Below, piece after piece: positions 53,138 to 61,894 of a DNA stretch of 64,000 nt (the first letter of the stretch is position 1; each line of letters opens with the position of its first letter). The stretch is from an uncultured Sulfurovum sp. Its GTDB lineage: Bacteria; Campylobacterota; Campylobacteria; Campylobacterales; Sulfurovaceae. The stretch covers positions 24,736-88,735 of the forward strand of contig CACVAU010000064.1 of assembly GCA_902727915.1 (NCBI GenBank), given 5' to 3'. The translations under genes and the position numbers were made by a program. Under the pieces are notes generated by a model, which was not told where the DNA came from, searched no databases, and worked only from the letters and a program-made list of their open reading frames with translations.

Positions 53138-53246
53138 ACAATATTAATAATTGTAATAGAAAAAAAGAAATAAAAGGTTCTATTTAATCTTGTAGACTAT
53201 CTATTACTCTACAAGATTAAAATTGAATAAAAAAGAAAAAAATAAT

Positions 53247-54461
53247 TTATCGAGGAATAATGTTAAAGGCTACTTGATATTTCACCATCAACCACATAAA
53301 AATAAATACCGAGCTATGGGCTAGGGTATTGACTAGAATATCACCTTGTTGAAACCATGCTATATTAGCAATAACAATACAAGCATATACATGCAAAATA
53401 AAGACATATAACGAAGCCTGTCCAATAGGAATAAAGAACCAACCCAATACTTTATTGATTGGCTTCCAAAAATAGGATAAAAGTGCATAAGAAACAAACA
53501 ATATGGCAAAATCATTAAGCAATCTCCCTAAGCCTAATGTATTTTTACGAAAATATTGTTGATAAATACTTTTAAAAGTCTCCGTATCAATGATATGTAA
53601 TCGCATATAATCAGGAATCTTTCCAGATAATGGATTATTATAAGTAAAAAATAACAATAGCAAATAAATTATAAAAATAATACTAAAAACAATCGCCCCT
53701 TTTTTAGAATGGAAAAAGTTCCATATCTCATTACGATAAAATCCTATGACCAAACCATGTACAAAAAGCACTTGCCAAGATAAAATTGGAAAAGCATACT
53801 CAAATTGAGCACCTGTTGGACGCACATGAAAGCCACTATTTCCTAAGTAAATTAACCAACTAATGGTTAAGACCGTTAAGACCTGTTTTTTAGCCAATGA
53901 CCATAAAATAAAAGGTGAAAACATCAATAAGACCACATACAATCCCAAAATTTGAAACTGATGAGGACCATAACGAAGCATCACAAACTTGGCAATAATT
54001 CGGTCTTGATACTGTGAAAAGAGTGCAAAATCTGGATAGAGGTTATAGACTTTTCCAGCATAAGTGGTAAAAGTCATGGCTGCTGAAGCATCTACAAAAA
54101 TATTTAATACAGCAATCGAAATAATAACCACCAAAGAGGTTCGATAAAGTAAAAAAGCCCTAGCAAACTGCTTGGAAACCGTATACCCTAATCCATCTTC
54201 TTCATGAATACGCACCCGTGAAAGCAGTCCTAAAATAGCCCCAGATAGCATTACAAATCCTTCAGCACCTGTTACAGCACCAATTCGTTCCCAAGCAATA
54301 AAGTTATAAAGTGAGAAGATATCTATATGCACCACAATTAAAATCAACATAACAAAACCCCGAATAAAATCTACTCGTAAATCGCGTTTACCAGCATCCG
54401 TAGGATATTGCCACCTATTCATAAATGAAGCCATCGGCTTCATTGGAGGTATATTTTTCAT
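53247..54461 (-). CDS. OpgC-type membrane acyltransferase
   Basis: 404-aa inner-membrane protein with about ten helices, of the OpgC family (OpgC adds succinyl groups to periplasmic glucans). The family N-terminus RDLRVDFIRGFVMLILIVVHID and TGAEGFVMLSGAILG are recognisable, as is the helix-rich C-terminus with FFIPIGQASLYVFILHVYACI. It would acylate the nascent polysaccharide across the membrane. It follows the DUF3131 gene by 10 bases and ends the upstream transcription unit; a 209-base AT-rich gap follows. Confidence 0.87.
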   Translation of the reverse strand: MKNIPPMKPMASFMNRWQYPTDAGKRDLRVDFIRGFVMLILIVVHIDIFSLYNFIAWERIGAVTGAEGFVMLSGAILGLLSRVRIHEEDGLGYTVSKQFARAFLLYRTSLVVIISIAVLNIFVDASAAMTFTTYAGKVYNLYPDFALFSQYQDRIIAKFVMLRYGPHQFQILGLYVVLLMFSPFILWSLAKKQVLTVLTISWLIYLGNSGFHVRPTGAQFEYAFPILSWQVLFVHGLVIGFYRNEIWNFFHSKKGAIVFSIIFIIYLLLLFFTYNNPLSGKIPDYMRLHIIDTETFKSIYQQYFRKNTLGLGRLLNDFAILFVSYALLSYFWKPINKVLGWFFIPIGQASLYVFILHVYACIVIANIAWFQQGDILVNTLAHSSVFIFMWLMVKYQVAFNIIPR

Positions 54462-54471
54462 AATTTATCCC

Positions 54472-55791
54472 TTATTGATTATTAATCATTTTAAGAAGAG
54501 GACCTTCTTGTTTATACAAAATAGATTCTAAGACAATGGCATTGGTATTACAAGTTAACGCTTTATTAATACGCTTATCTTTTTCATAAATACCTGTATA
54601 CCACCCTCTTTCACTCTGTAGGGGCTTAATTGCTTTTAGCAATTCTTTAGTGTAGTTACTATCATAAAGTGCATCCATCGCAAAAGAAGCTTTCGTACTT
54701 AACTGTTTCATATCATTAATCACCTCACCTTTTTCATCAATGGCTATCCATTCATCTTTATTAACGAACACAGTATTATAAACAAAATAAGGGGCTTGAT
54801 CTAAATGATCTTCAGTCACAGCTGTTAAAATATTGGTTGCTTCATAGCGTCTTTTTTGTACTTCATATAAACGGTAAGCAAACTCTTTAGAGAAATAATC
54901 CCATCCAAACTCTAAACCATCTAACATATAGGGTTCCATAACCACATAGTTATTCGCATCAGAGTGCTCTTTATCTCTTTTGTCATAAGGTACTTCAACA
55001 TCATAAATATCCACAAATTCTAAGTACTTATCATAACGCAACGCATTACTAATATCAACCCCAAAAGTTGCAAACATTTTAGAGGTGTATTGCTCATACC
55101 CCAAACGTCCCTCTTGTAAAAGCTCCTCTTCACCCTCTTCAACCACAGCCCCATACAATGCACCCTCTTTGGTCATCTCTCGTAAGTTCCATCGAGAAAG
55201 AATCTGATGTAAGGCTTGGTTGTACTCTGGCTGATGAAACTGTAGATACGCCAAAGGAATTAAAATACGACCAATATCAATCGCTGACCAACCGATTCCT
55301 TCTTTGCTCTCTACATTGGCATAGTCTGTCATGGCTAAAGTAGAGGCATTGTAAACTTTGTTAGGAAGTAACCCTCGATAGAGTTCAATCTTTCCTAAGG
55401 TTTCTAAGGCTTTACCCATACGTTTATCATACTCTCTAACATCAATAAGCTCTAATTTCTCAGCAGCAATGAGTGCCATAAGATAGTTTCCTGTATCCCA
55501 AAGGGTTGTTGAAGGAAAGTTATCAACAGAACTGACCAAACCTGTATTTTCATGATAGTTATTTTCAAAGTAAAGCCATGCTGTTTTAGCAGCCTTTTTA
55601 TCGGTAGCCGTCAATATTTTTTTACTCACATTCAAGTCAGGTGCAATGGCACGTTCTATCTCAATGACTCCTAAACCTTGTTTCCGTAAATCAAGGTTAT
55701 TTAAAAAGTAAATAAAGATACTTCCAAAGACCAATGCTCCTAAAAAGACAATATGATGTCTGGCACGTTTTAAATTTTTATAGTTGTCCAT
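54472..55791 (-). CDS. Membrane-anchored DUF3131 protein
   Basis: 439 aa with one N-terminal membrane segment (about 14-32) and a single DUF3131 domain starting AWLYFENNYHENTGLVSSVD and continuing through TLWDTGNYLMALIAAEKL, GIGWSAIDIGRIL and LEFGWDYFSKEFAYR. It is clearly a paralogue of both domains of the 1018-aa protein; the endings STKASFAMDALY and TCNTNAIVLESILYK recur there. It probably acts on the glucan in the periplasm. It sits 3 bases after the GT2 gene, so it is part of the synthase operon. Confidence 0.85.
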   Translation of the reverse strand: MDNYKNLKRARHHIVFLGALVFGSIFIYFLNNLDLRKQGLGVIEIERAIAPDLNVSKKILTATDKKAAKTAWLYFENNYHENTGLVSSVDNFPSTTLWDTGNYLMALIAAEKLELIDVREYDKRMGKALETLGKIELYRGLLPNKVYNASTLAMTDYANVESKEGIGWSAIDIGRILIPLAYLQFHQPEYNQALHQILSRWNLREMTKEGALYGAVVEEGEEELLQEGRLGYEQYTSKMFATFGVDISNALRYDKYLEFVDIYDVEVPYDKRDKEHSDANNYVVMEPYMLDGLEFGWDYFSKEFAYRLYEVQKRRYEATNILTAVTEDHLDQAPYFVYNTVFVNKDEWIAIDEKGEVINDMKQLSTKASFAMDALYDSNYTKELLKAIKPLQSERGWYTGIYEKDKRINKALTCNTNAIVLESILYKQEGPLLKMINNQ

Positions 55792-55794
55792 CTC

Positions 55795-57549
55795 TTATCC
55801 TTCAAATTTATAGAGTGCTGCTTGAACAATAGCCCAAAGTGAAATCATGTTAAAAAATGACCACATCAAGTTAACGCTGTACCCTGTTAAAAATATTCGC
55901 TCACCCATCAAATGCATGGTGGTCGCATAAATAATTGCAATGGCATAAAGCCCAATCAGTCCCATCTGTATGCGTACCATAGAGAGGTAATTACCTGCCA
56001 TGGCTGTTTTAGAAGTCACCACAAACTTAATGGGTTTACGTCTTGCCACATCCCAAAAAGCCCTTAAGACAATGGGGAAGATGGCAATAAAAAATTGTCC
56101 TCCACGATTGGAGTTTATGCCCCAAGTGGCTATCATTAAGGCGACTTGATTAAAAAACAAAAAAGGTATTAAATGGATAAAAAAATCCATAGAATAGCTC
56201 TGCACAGGGGCAATGTTGGTAAACATAAAGATAATGGGTGAAAAAAGTAATATGGTTAACCAAATTGCTCCTGTGTATGACCAAAACGTCGAAAAATACA
56301 TTAACTTCTGCCCCAAACTAAGCCCTGATTTAAAGAAACGTCCAAACTCTTTGGTAACCAAGTCTATTGTTCCCCCTGCGTATCTAAATCGTTGTGCCGA
56401 CCAAGTAATCAAATCTAAGGGTGAAAGCATTTTTGACTCCACCTCAGGGTGCATTACCGACTTATACTTTTTTTGTTTATGGGCATGAACCAAAAGCGAG
56501 GTATAGATATCTTCAGAAGTATGATAAGAAATGTACTCAACATCCAGCTCTTGAATCGCTTTGTCTTGGTTTTTGGCTTCTAAAACTCTATCTACCCAAC
56601 GTGAAATTGCCACACGACGTAAGGCAGAGGTTCGATGAATGGAAGTTGCTCCACAACAAAATGAGGCGTTATAATTATTTCTTCGGCGTTGAATCACATC
56701 AAAAAACATCGCTGGGTCATTGGCAAAAACATCTTGACCCACTTTAACTTTTCCAAATACTTTTTGAAAAGCATTCGCACTTTTTCTTCCAAAAGTACCT
56801 AATTTACTTTGCCAACTCTCTTCAAGGTTTTTACCTTCTGTTAGGTCACAAAACCACTGAGGGGTTTGTACCCATGCCACAGCGTCATCTTTAAAATACC
56901 CCATGGTATTGAGTAAAATATTGGGAAACAACCGTGTATCTGAATCGATAATCACAATAAAGTCACCTAAAGATTCATCCATGGCATTGGTAATCGCTCC
57001 AGCTTTACGCCCCTTGGATGAGGTTCGTAAAATTTGAGGAACACCCTCTTCTTTTGCCATGGCTGTCATCGCTTCGTTACCACTGTCATCTAAAAGATAA
57101 TAACAGACCTCCCAACTCTGAAGTTTGTTAACTCTTTTGGCTGCCCAAATGGTTTCACGTACCAATTCGGGGTCTTCATTAAAAACAGGAATATAAACAT
57201 CTATTTTTATTTTTTTATCTTGATAAAAGGCTACTTGCCCCTCTTCCACTACCTCATCCATGGTTTTAGGGGCTGATTTTTTGAGCGTATCTTTGGTTTT
57301 CCAAAAGTTAATGACTACCAAAATTGTTCCAATAAACATCATGCTTTCGGCAAAAGCTAAAGGAATGGCAAACCACAACGCATCCATGTTTAACGAGGCT
57401 GTCCAACGGTAATGTAAATACCAAAAACCCAACATAATTGCTACCACCCCAAAAAACTGAAAAAGCAACTGATTGAGTTCAGAGGGTTCTTGAGGTTTTT
57501 CTGGTTGACGGTCGTTATATTTAGGTTCTAAGAAATAGAGTTCATTCAC
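55795..57549 (-). CDS. Cellulose-synthase-like family 2 glycosyltransferase
   Basis: 584-aa processive GT2 and probably the polymerase of the locus. Two membrane helices (about 30-80) precede the catalytic domain: VFNED (124-126), IDSDTR (D202, D204, the UDP/metal motif), CCGATS (299-303), SED (345-347, acceptor base region) and QRFRYAGG (386-393, the QxxRW equivalent with Tyr for Trp). About five C-terminal helices form the export channel. Unlike BcsA there is no PilZ domain, and no BcsB/BcsC homologue is seen. The start is GTG 57549, overlapping the GH2 stop (GTGA), with AAGGATAAGCA upstream. Confidence 0.9.
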   Translation of the reverse strand: MNELYFLEPKYNDRQPEKPQEPSELNQLLFQFFGVVAIMLGFWYLHYRWTASLNMDALWFAIPLAFAESMMFIGTILVVINFWKTKDTLKKSAPKTMDEVVEEGQVAFYQDKKIKIDVYIPVFNEDPELVRETIWAAKRVNKLQSWEVCYYLLDDSGNEAMTAMAKEEGVPQILRTSSKGRKAGAITNAMDESLGDFIVIIDSDTRLFPNILLNTMGYFKDDAVAWVQTPQWFCDLTEGKNLEESWQSKLGTFGRKSANAFQKVFGKVKVGQDVFANDPAMFFDVIQRRRNNYNASFCCGATSIHRTSALRRVAISRWVDRVLEAKNQDKAIQELDVEYISYHTSEDIYTSLLVHAHKQKKYKSVMHPEVESKMLSPLDLITWSAQRFRYAGGTIDLVTKEFGRFFKSGLSLGQKLMYFSTFWSYTGAIWLTILLFSPIIFMFTNIAPVQSYSMDFFIHLIPFLFFNQVALMIATWGINSNRGGQFFIAIFPIVLRAFWDVARRKPIKFVVTSKTAMAGNYLSMVRIQMGLIGLYAIAIIYATTMHLMGERIFLTGYSVNLMWSFFNMISLWAIVQAALYKFEG

Positions 57550-59690
57550 TGCTTATCCTTCTTATTCTTTACCCTTAAGGGTGAAAAGTCATAACCATTG
57601 GTTGCCAATGTCTTTCCCTCTTTGTCTTTAAGTTCTATGAGCATTTTTACTTCATTTTCAAGACGTAAAACCGTTCCTAGTTTTAACAAAGAGTCTTTTT
57701 GCACCGTGACAACATAGTCATAATTTTCACGCTTATTATGGGTATCTAGTTTTAAATGAAATGTTGCCCCTTCAATCGCTTGAAGCATGTCGTTGACAAC
57801 AAAAAATTGTATTTTATTCTCTGGAGTTTGTTTAGCCACCACAATAACAGGAGCATACGCCTCTTTTAAGGCACGGTAACCCATTTTAGGTTCTAAATAA
57901 TAATCTACCACTCCCCAATTCATAGAGGGCCAACCCTCTTTAAACATAAACTGAAAAATGGCTGTGGTTGTGTCGTACTTTTGAATACGAAGCATCTCAG
58001 TTGCAAATTTAATTAAATCGTATTGATACTGTTGAGAGTCCTTAATAAACTCTTTAACACTCCCTTTAAACTCAATGCCATAATCTTTAGCGTTTTTAAA
58101 TTGAAAGTTATGATACTCCCAATGCTCTTTGGCTTGTTTATAATTGGGTTTTAGATATTTATTAGGTACAAACTTCTTCAAACTTTCAAAATTGGGAATG
58201 GCTTGAGCACCATATTCAGTAATGACCTGAGCTTTTGATGGCTTGACAAAATCAGCATAGGTTTGAGAATACCAACCATACCAAGGGTGTTCAATATTCG
58301 AAGAGACTTTTTTAGTGATATGTTGTCTATCATAGGCACTTACAGCTTCATAAAGCTTCTCATCAAGTCGTTTGTTTTGTTTTGGATTATAATTAGGATA
58401 TTTCCATTTCATCCAAGTAGAATCCCAAGGGGGTTCATTGTGCATTGTCCAAATGTAAATGCTTGGATGATTATAGAGAAAATCAACCATCTCTAAGGCT
58501 TGTTTTAGAGCCTCTTGCTCAAAAGCTTTGGATTCACTGTAACCCCATTGTAAATTATAATCTTGCCAAACCAAAAAACCCATCTCATCACAAAGTTTAT
58601 AAAATCTTGTCGGCTCAATATGAGCATGAACCCGAATGGTATTAATATGGGCTTGTTTCATCAGTTCTAAATCTTGACGCAACGCCTCTTCATCCATCTC
58701 AGACATATATTGACTGGAGATGTAGTTTGTTCCTTTTAAATAGATGCTCTCACCATTTAAAAAATGTGCTTTGTTTTTATTTTGAACCAGACTTTTAAAT
58801 CCTGTTTGTAGGGTATGTTTTGTATACGCTGTTTCAAGTGTTACGTTATAAAGATAGGGAAACCCCCTGTCATGCGTTGTCCACCGTTTTGCACCTTCTA
58901 ACTCAAAAGATATTTGTTGATTCTTTTCATCCTTAAGCTCAAACTCTTTAACAAAACTTTCACCTTCAAAGTTTGCTGGTGCTACCGTGATTTTAACAGG
59001 GGTTGGAAAATTTAAAAGTGGTTTTTGAAACTTTTTCAAATCAAATTTAATGTTTAAGTCAACAGAGTTTTCTCTTAAAGTAGGGGTAATCTTAATCGCT
59101 TCAAACTTGTGTTTTTTATAACTTTTGATGCTAATGTCATTCCAAATTCCCCCAGAGTTTCGGTCTTGACCTTTAGCCGACCAAGCACCCCCTGGACGCG
59201 TATCATGATGGGCAAAGATACCTCTTAAGAGTGTTTTATGCAGACTATAGTTTTGGGGATAATTTTCCAAAGGAGAGTTAACTTTAACCACAATGCTATT
59301 TTTTCCTGCTCTTAAATAATCACTGATATCAAATTGAAAAGTTTGAAAATACCCTTTATGAGAACCGACCAACCGACCGTTAATCCAAACATCACAAAGA
59401 TAATCTACCCCTTTAAATTCTAAAAAATGTTTTAATTCTTTAAAAAATTTTCTCGTATATATCTCTTTCTTAAACCAAATAATACCAGCATGGTTTACCC
59501 CTTGCTTGTACCAATTATTGGGTAAAAGCATGGTAGGGTCATCAGCTTTAAATGAATAAACATACCCTTCTGCTTGTGGTTCGTCATTGAGATGATATTG
59601 CCATTCTCCAGCAAGAGATAAAGTTTTAGGATAGAGCGTATTGGCTTGAATTGAGATAAGCGTTAAAAATAATATAAATATGTATCTCAT
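57546..59690 (-). CDS. Secreted glycoside hydrolase family 2 enzyme
   Basis: 714 aa with signal peptide (1-16, ending IQA). GH2 layout: sugar-binding jelly-roll (NNWYKQGVNHAGIIWFKKE), immunoglobulin-like domain and TIM barrel. The acid/base is Glu in YIWTMHNEPPW and the nucleophile is Glu in VITEYGAQAIPN. The family includes beta-galactosidases, -mannosidases and -glucuronidases; the exact specificity is not readable. Placed in front of the GT2, it probably trims or edits the exported polymer in the periplasm. It lies 34 bases after the nucleotidyltransferase gene. Confidence 0.88.
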   Translation of the reverse strand: MRYIFILFLTLISIQANTLYPKTLSLAGEWQYHLNDEPQAEGYVYSFKADDPTMLLPNNWYKQGVNHAGIIWFKKEIYTRKFFKELKHFLEFKGVDYLCDVWINGRLVGSHKGYFQTFQFDISDYLRAGKNSIVVKVNSPLENYPQNYSLHKTLLRGIFAHHDTRPGGAWSAKGQDRNSGGIWNDISIKSYKKHKFEAIKITPTLRENSVDLNIKFDLKKFQKPLLNFPTPVKITVAPANFEGESFVKEFELKDEKNQQISFELEGAKRWTTHDRGFPYLYNVTLETAYTKHTLQTGFKSLVQNKNKAHFLNGESIYLKGTNYISSQYMSEMDEEALRQDLELMKQAHINTIRVHAHIEPTRFYKLCDEMGFLVWQDYNLQWGYSESKAFEQEALKQALEMVDFLYNHPSIYIWTMHNEPPWDSTWMKWKYPNYNPKQNKRLDEKLYEAVSAYDRQHITKKVSSNIEHPWYGWYSQTYADFVKPSKAQVITEYGAQAIPNFESLKKFVPNKYLKPNYKQAKEHWEYHNFQFKNAKDYGIEFKGSVKEFIKDSQQYQYDLIKFATEMLRIQKYDTTTAIFQFMFKEGWPSMNWGVVDYYLEPKMGYRALKEAYAPVIVVAKQTPENKIQFFVVNDMLQAIEGATFHLKLDTHNKRENYDYVVTVQKDSLLKLGTVLRLENEVKMLIELKDKEGKTLATNGYDFSPLRVKNKKDKQ

Positions 59691-59724
59691 AAGCGTTTCT
59701 TTCTTTTTAGTTTTAATTAACAGA

Positions 59725-60903
59725 TTAATGACTTGTGGCTAATTCAGAAATATTTTTGATAATTTCCATAATCTCTTTTTGTTCTTCACTTAGTTCACCC
59801 TCTTCTTTTCGTGCATCGTCCACCAAAAAGCTCATGTCGGACTCTTCAATGTCAATGGATGTTCCTAAAGGATTAATAATGTATTTTCCTGCAATAATTT
59901 TTTTATCAATCTGTGCATGAGAACTCACTTTGGTGTAGCCTAAAACGACCGATGCTTTAACGGTTGCTTTTTCTTTAATAATACAACCCGAACCAATCAT
60001 GCACGGACCTATAATCTTCGCTCCTTTTTCCAAACGGACACTTGAACCAAAATAGATAGGAGCTACCAGTTCCACTTCGTCTAAATTGATGTCACAGTTA
60101 ATCCCCGTCCAAATACCGGGAGCAATCTCTTTACCATATGGTTTTACCCCATTAATCTCTTGATTAATAAGCATAATATTCGCTTCATAAAAGTCTTTGG
60201 TTGACCCTACATCTACCCATTGAAAATCAGGAGCTGTTGCATAAAAAGGTTCACCTTTTTCAACCAACAAAGGTAAAAGCTCTCCCCCAATATCAAACTC
60301 GCCATTTTCTGGAATGTAGTCAAATACTTTTGGATCAAATATGTAGATACCTGTATTAATAATATTGCTTTTTGCCTCTTCTACTTTAGGCTTTTCTTGA
60401 AAAGAGAGTACTTTTTGGTTTTCATCGGTTACCACTACCCCATATTTGTACACTTCATCTTTAGGGACTTCTTTACAGATTACAGTCGCTGTCGCATTGT
60501 TCTTTTTATGAAATGCCATCGCTTCTGTAAAATCAAGGTCAATTAAAGCATCTCCACAAATAACCAAAAATGGTTCATCAAAAAACTTTGAATAATCTTG
60601 TACTTTTTTAAGTCCTCCTGCTGAACCCAATCCAATTGGGACAATCTCATCCTCTACCAGTTTACCTTCAAGTGAGTAGGCAATTTGCATTCCATAGTCT
60701 GCTCCACCCTTGTAGTGGTCTTCGATGGTATTTGCCATATAACCCACCGTGACAATCACCTCATCAAAACTGTGTTTTTTAAGTAACTCTAATAAAAAAC
60801 TCATAATTGGTCGCTCTACAATAGGCACCATTGGTTTGGGTAGCATGTAGGTTAATGGTCGAACACGTGTCCCTTTTCCTCCTGCTAATATAACTGCTTT
60901 CAT
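59725..60903 (-). CDS. NDP-sugar pyrophosphorylase
   Basis: 392-aa nucleotidyltransferase joining hexose-1-phosphate to a nucleotide. The N-terminal Rossmann domain has AVILAGGKGTRVRPLTYMLPKPM (activator/NTP loop), ICGDALIDLDF and INTGIYIFDP. A left-handed beta-helix (about 255-350, hexapeptides IIGPCMIGSGCIIKEKATV) follows, then an acidic tail. It resembles GDP-mannose/NDP-glucose enzymes; the neighbouring PGM and PGI favour glucose-1-phosphate as substrate. GAAGGAATAAATT precedes the ATG. It lies 3 bases after the anti-sigma-type kinase gene, linking regulation and precursor supply in one operon. Confidence 0.88.
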   Translation of the reverse strand: MKAVILAGGKGTRVRPLTYMLPKPMVPIVERPIMSFLLELLKKHSFDEVIVTVGYMANTIEDHYKGGADYGMQIAYSLEGKLVEDEIVPIGLGSAGGLKKVQDYSKFFDEPFLVICGDALIDLDFTEAMAFHKKNNATATVICKEVPKDEVYKYGVVVTDENQKVLSFQEKPKVEEAKSNIINTGIYIFDPKVFDYIPENGEFDIGGELLPLLVEKGEPFYATAPDFQWVDVGSTKDFYEANIMLINQEINGVKPYGKEIAPGIWTGINCDINLDEVELVAPIYFGSSVRLEKGAKIIGPCMIGSGCIIKEKATVKASVVLGYTKVSSHAQIDKKIIAGKYIINPLGTSIDIEESDMSFLVDDARKEEGELSEEQKEIMEIIKNISELATSH

Positions 60904-60906
60904 AAT

Positions 60907-61320
60907 TTATTCCTTCTCTTTATATTCTTTTTCAAAAACCAATGTGGTTAAGTTTTTATTAATTATTATCTCTTTACATATCAACACTGCTAATTTAAGA
61001 CCTCTGCCATCTTCAGCAAGATAGTCAAGTTCTTGTGCTTCTTCTTTAGTAGGAAGAGAAGGAGAACCTTCTCCTTCATCTTCAACCGTTATTCTAATTT
61101 CCTTACTATTACTTTGAAAAGTGATGACAACTTTTTTTGAAGCAACTAAATTGTTTCCATGTATAATTCCATTAGTTACAATCTCTTGCGTAATTAATAA
61201 TATTTGATTCTGAAGTTTCTTTTCAAATTGAGCATCATGAACATGTTTCTCAATCCACTCATATACCTTTTGAACTTCTTCAATTTTACTATGGATAACA
61301 AGCGTCTCTTTAGGCATCAT
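60907..61320 (-). CDS. RsbW-like anti-sigma/partner-switch serine kinase
   Basis: 137-aa stand-alone HATPase of the RsbW/SpoIIAB type. The Bergerat boxes are visible: N-box ITQEIVTNGIIHGNN, G1 VEDEGEGS and G2 GRGLKLAVLICKE. Such kinases phosphorylate a STAS protein and otherwise hold a sigma factor or other partner. Here the STAS gene lies directly upstream (21 bases) and a PP2C phosphatase is divergent, giving the full switch. No sigma factor is nearby, so the controlled partner may be another protein. Start could be either of two adjacent ATGs. Confidence 0.87.
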   Translation of the reverse strand: MMPKETLVIHSKIEEVQKVYEWIEKHVHDAQFEKKLQNQILLITQEIVTNGIIHGNNLVASKKVVITFQSNSKEIRITVEDEGEGSPSLPTKEEAQELDYLAEDGRGLKLAVLICKEIIINKNLTTLVFEKEYKEKE

Positions 61321-61341
61321 TTTTATCTCTTTATATGAAAA

Positions 61342-61659
61342 TTAATCGCAAGAATCAGAAATTGTAAAGATTTTATCCAGTTGTGTAATTTCTAAAAGTT
61401 CTGCTGGTTGATCATTGAGTCCACAAAGTTTTAATGAACCTTCTAATGTTTTTAATTGTTTAAACAAACTAATCAAAACGCTCAACCCCGAACTGTCAAT
61501 AAATGTAATCTGCTTTAAATTTATAATTAAATTTATATGTCCATCCGAAACAACTTTAAACATACTTTCTTTCAGTGCTTTCATATTTAAAACATCCAAC
61601 TTTTCACGATTAATTTCTACCATAACTTGTTTATTATCTAATTTTGTTATCTTAGTCAT
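61342..61659 (-). CDS. STAS anti-sigma-factor antagonist
   Basis: 105-aa STAS-domain protein of the SpoIIAA/RsbV type. The phosphorylation site is the Ser pair in ITFIDSSGLSVL (about residues 51-62). In the dephosphorylated state it would bind the RsbW-like kinase encoded next. It heads the exopolysaccharide operon, with AAAGGAAGTAAAA before the ATG and a candidate -10 in the AT-rich divergent gap. A C-terminal acidic tail (ISDSCD) is short and may be incidental. Confidence 0.88.
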   Translation of the reverse strand: MTKITKLDNKQVMVEINREKLDVLNMKALKESMFKVVSDGHINLIINLKQITFIDSSGLSVLISLFKQLKTLEGSLKLCGLNDQPAELLEITQLDKIFTISDSCD

Positions 61660-61894
61660 TTTTACTTCCTTTAATATAGTTATTATAAATAATATACATT
61701 ATATACTTAAGTTTTATTTAAACTTATAAGATATATCTCTTAATCAATAGTATTAAATTTTTATCTTGCTTATTCATAATAAAATTAAACATTTTACATA
61801 ATTAAATATAAACTTAAAAAATAAATTTAATTTTAATACTTAAAATATAGTATTTGTATGTTAGAATAATTATGTACCAAAGTAAAGGCAAACA
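61660..61894. promoter_or_regulatory. Divergent AT-rich promoter region of the exopolysaccharide locus
   Basis: This 235-base gap holds the divergent starts of the STAS operon and the REC-PP2C gene. On the plus strand TAGAAT (61862-61867) is a -10 candidate for the phosphatase; on the minus strand several TATAAT-like sequences lie near 61685-61705 for the STAS operon. The sequence is almost entirely A and T, so exact boxes are uncertain. No sigma-54 GG-N10-GC pattern is seen. Confidence 0.45.

Noticed and set aside
56213..56747. Plus-strand frames of 91 and 108 codons inside the GT2 gene
   Set aside because: They run antisense to conserved synthase motifs and are not preceded by ribosome-binding sites.
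61660..61894. Sigma-54 promoter in the divergent gap
   Set aside because: No GG-N10-GC element could be found on either strand.
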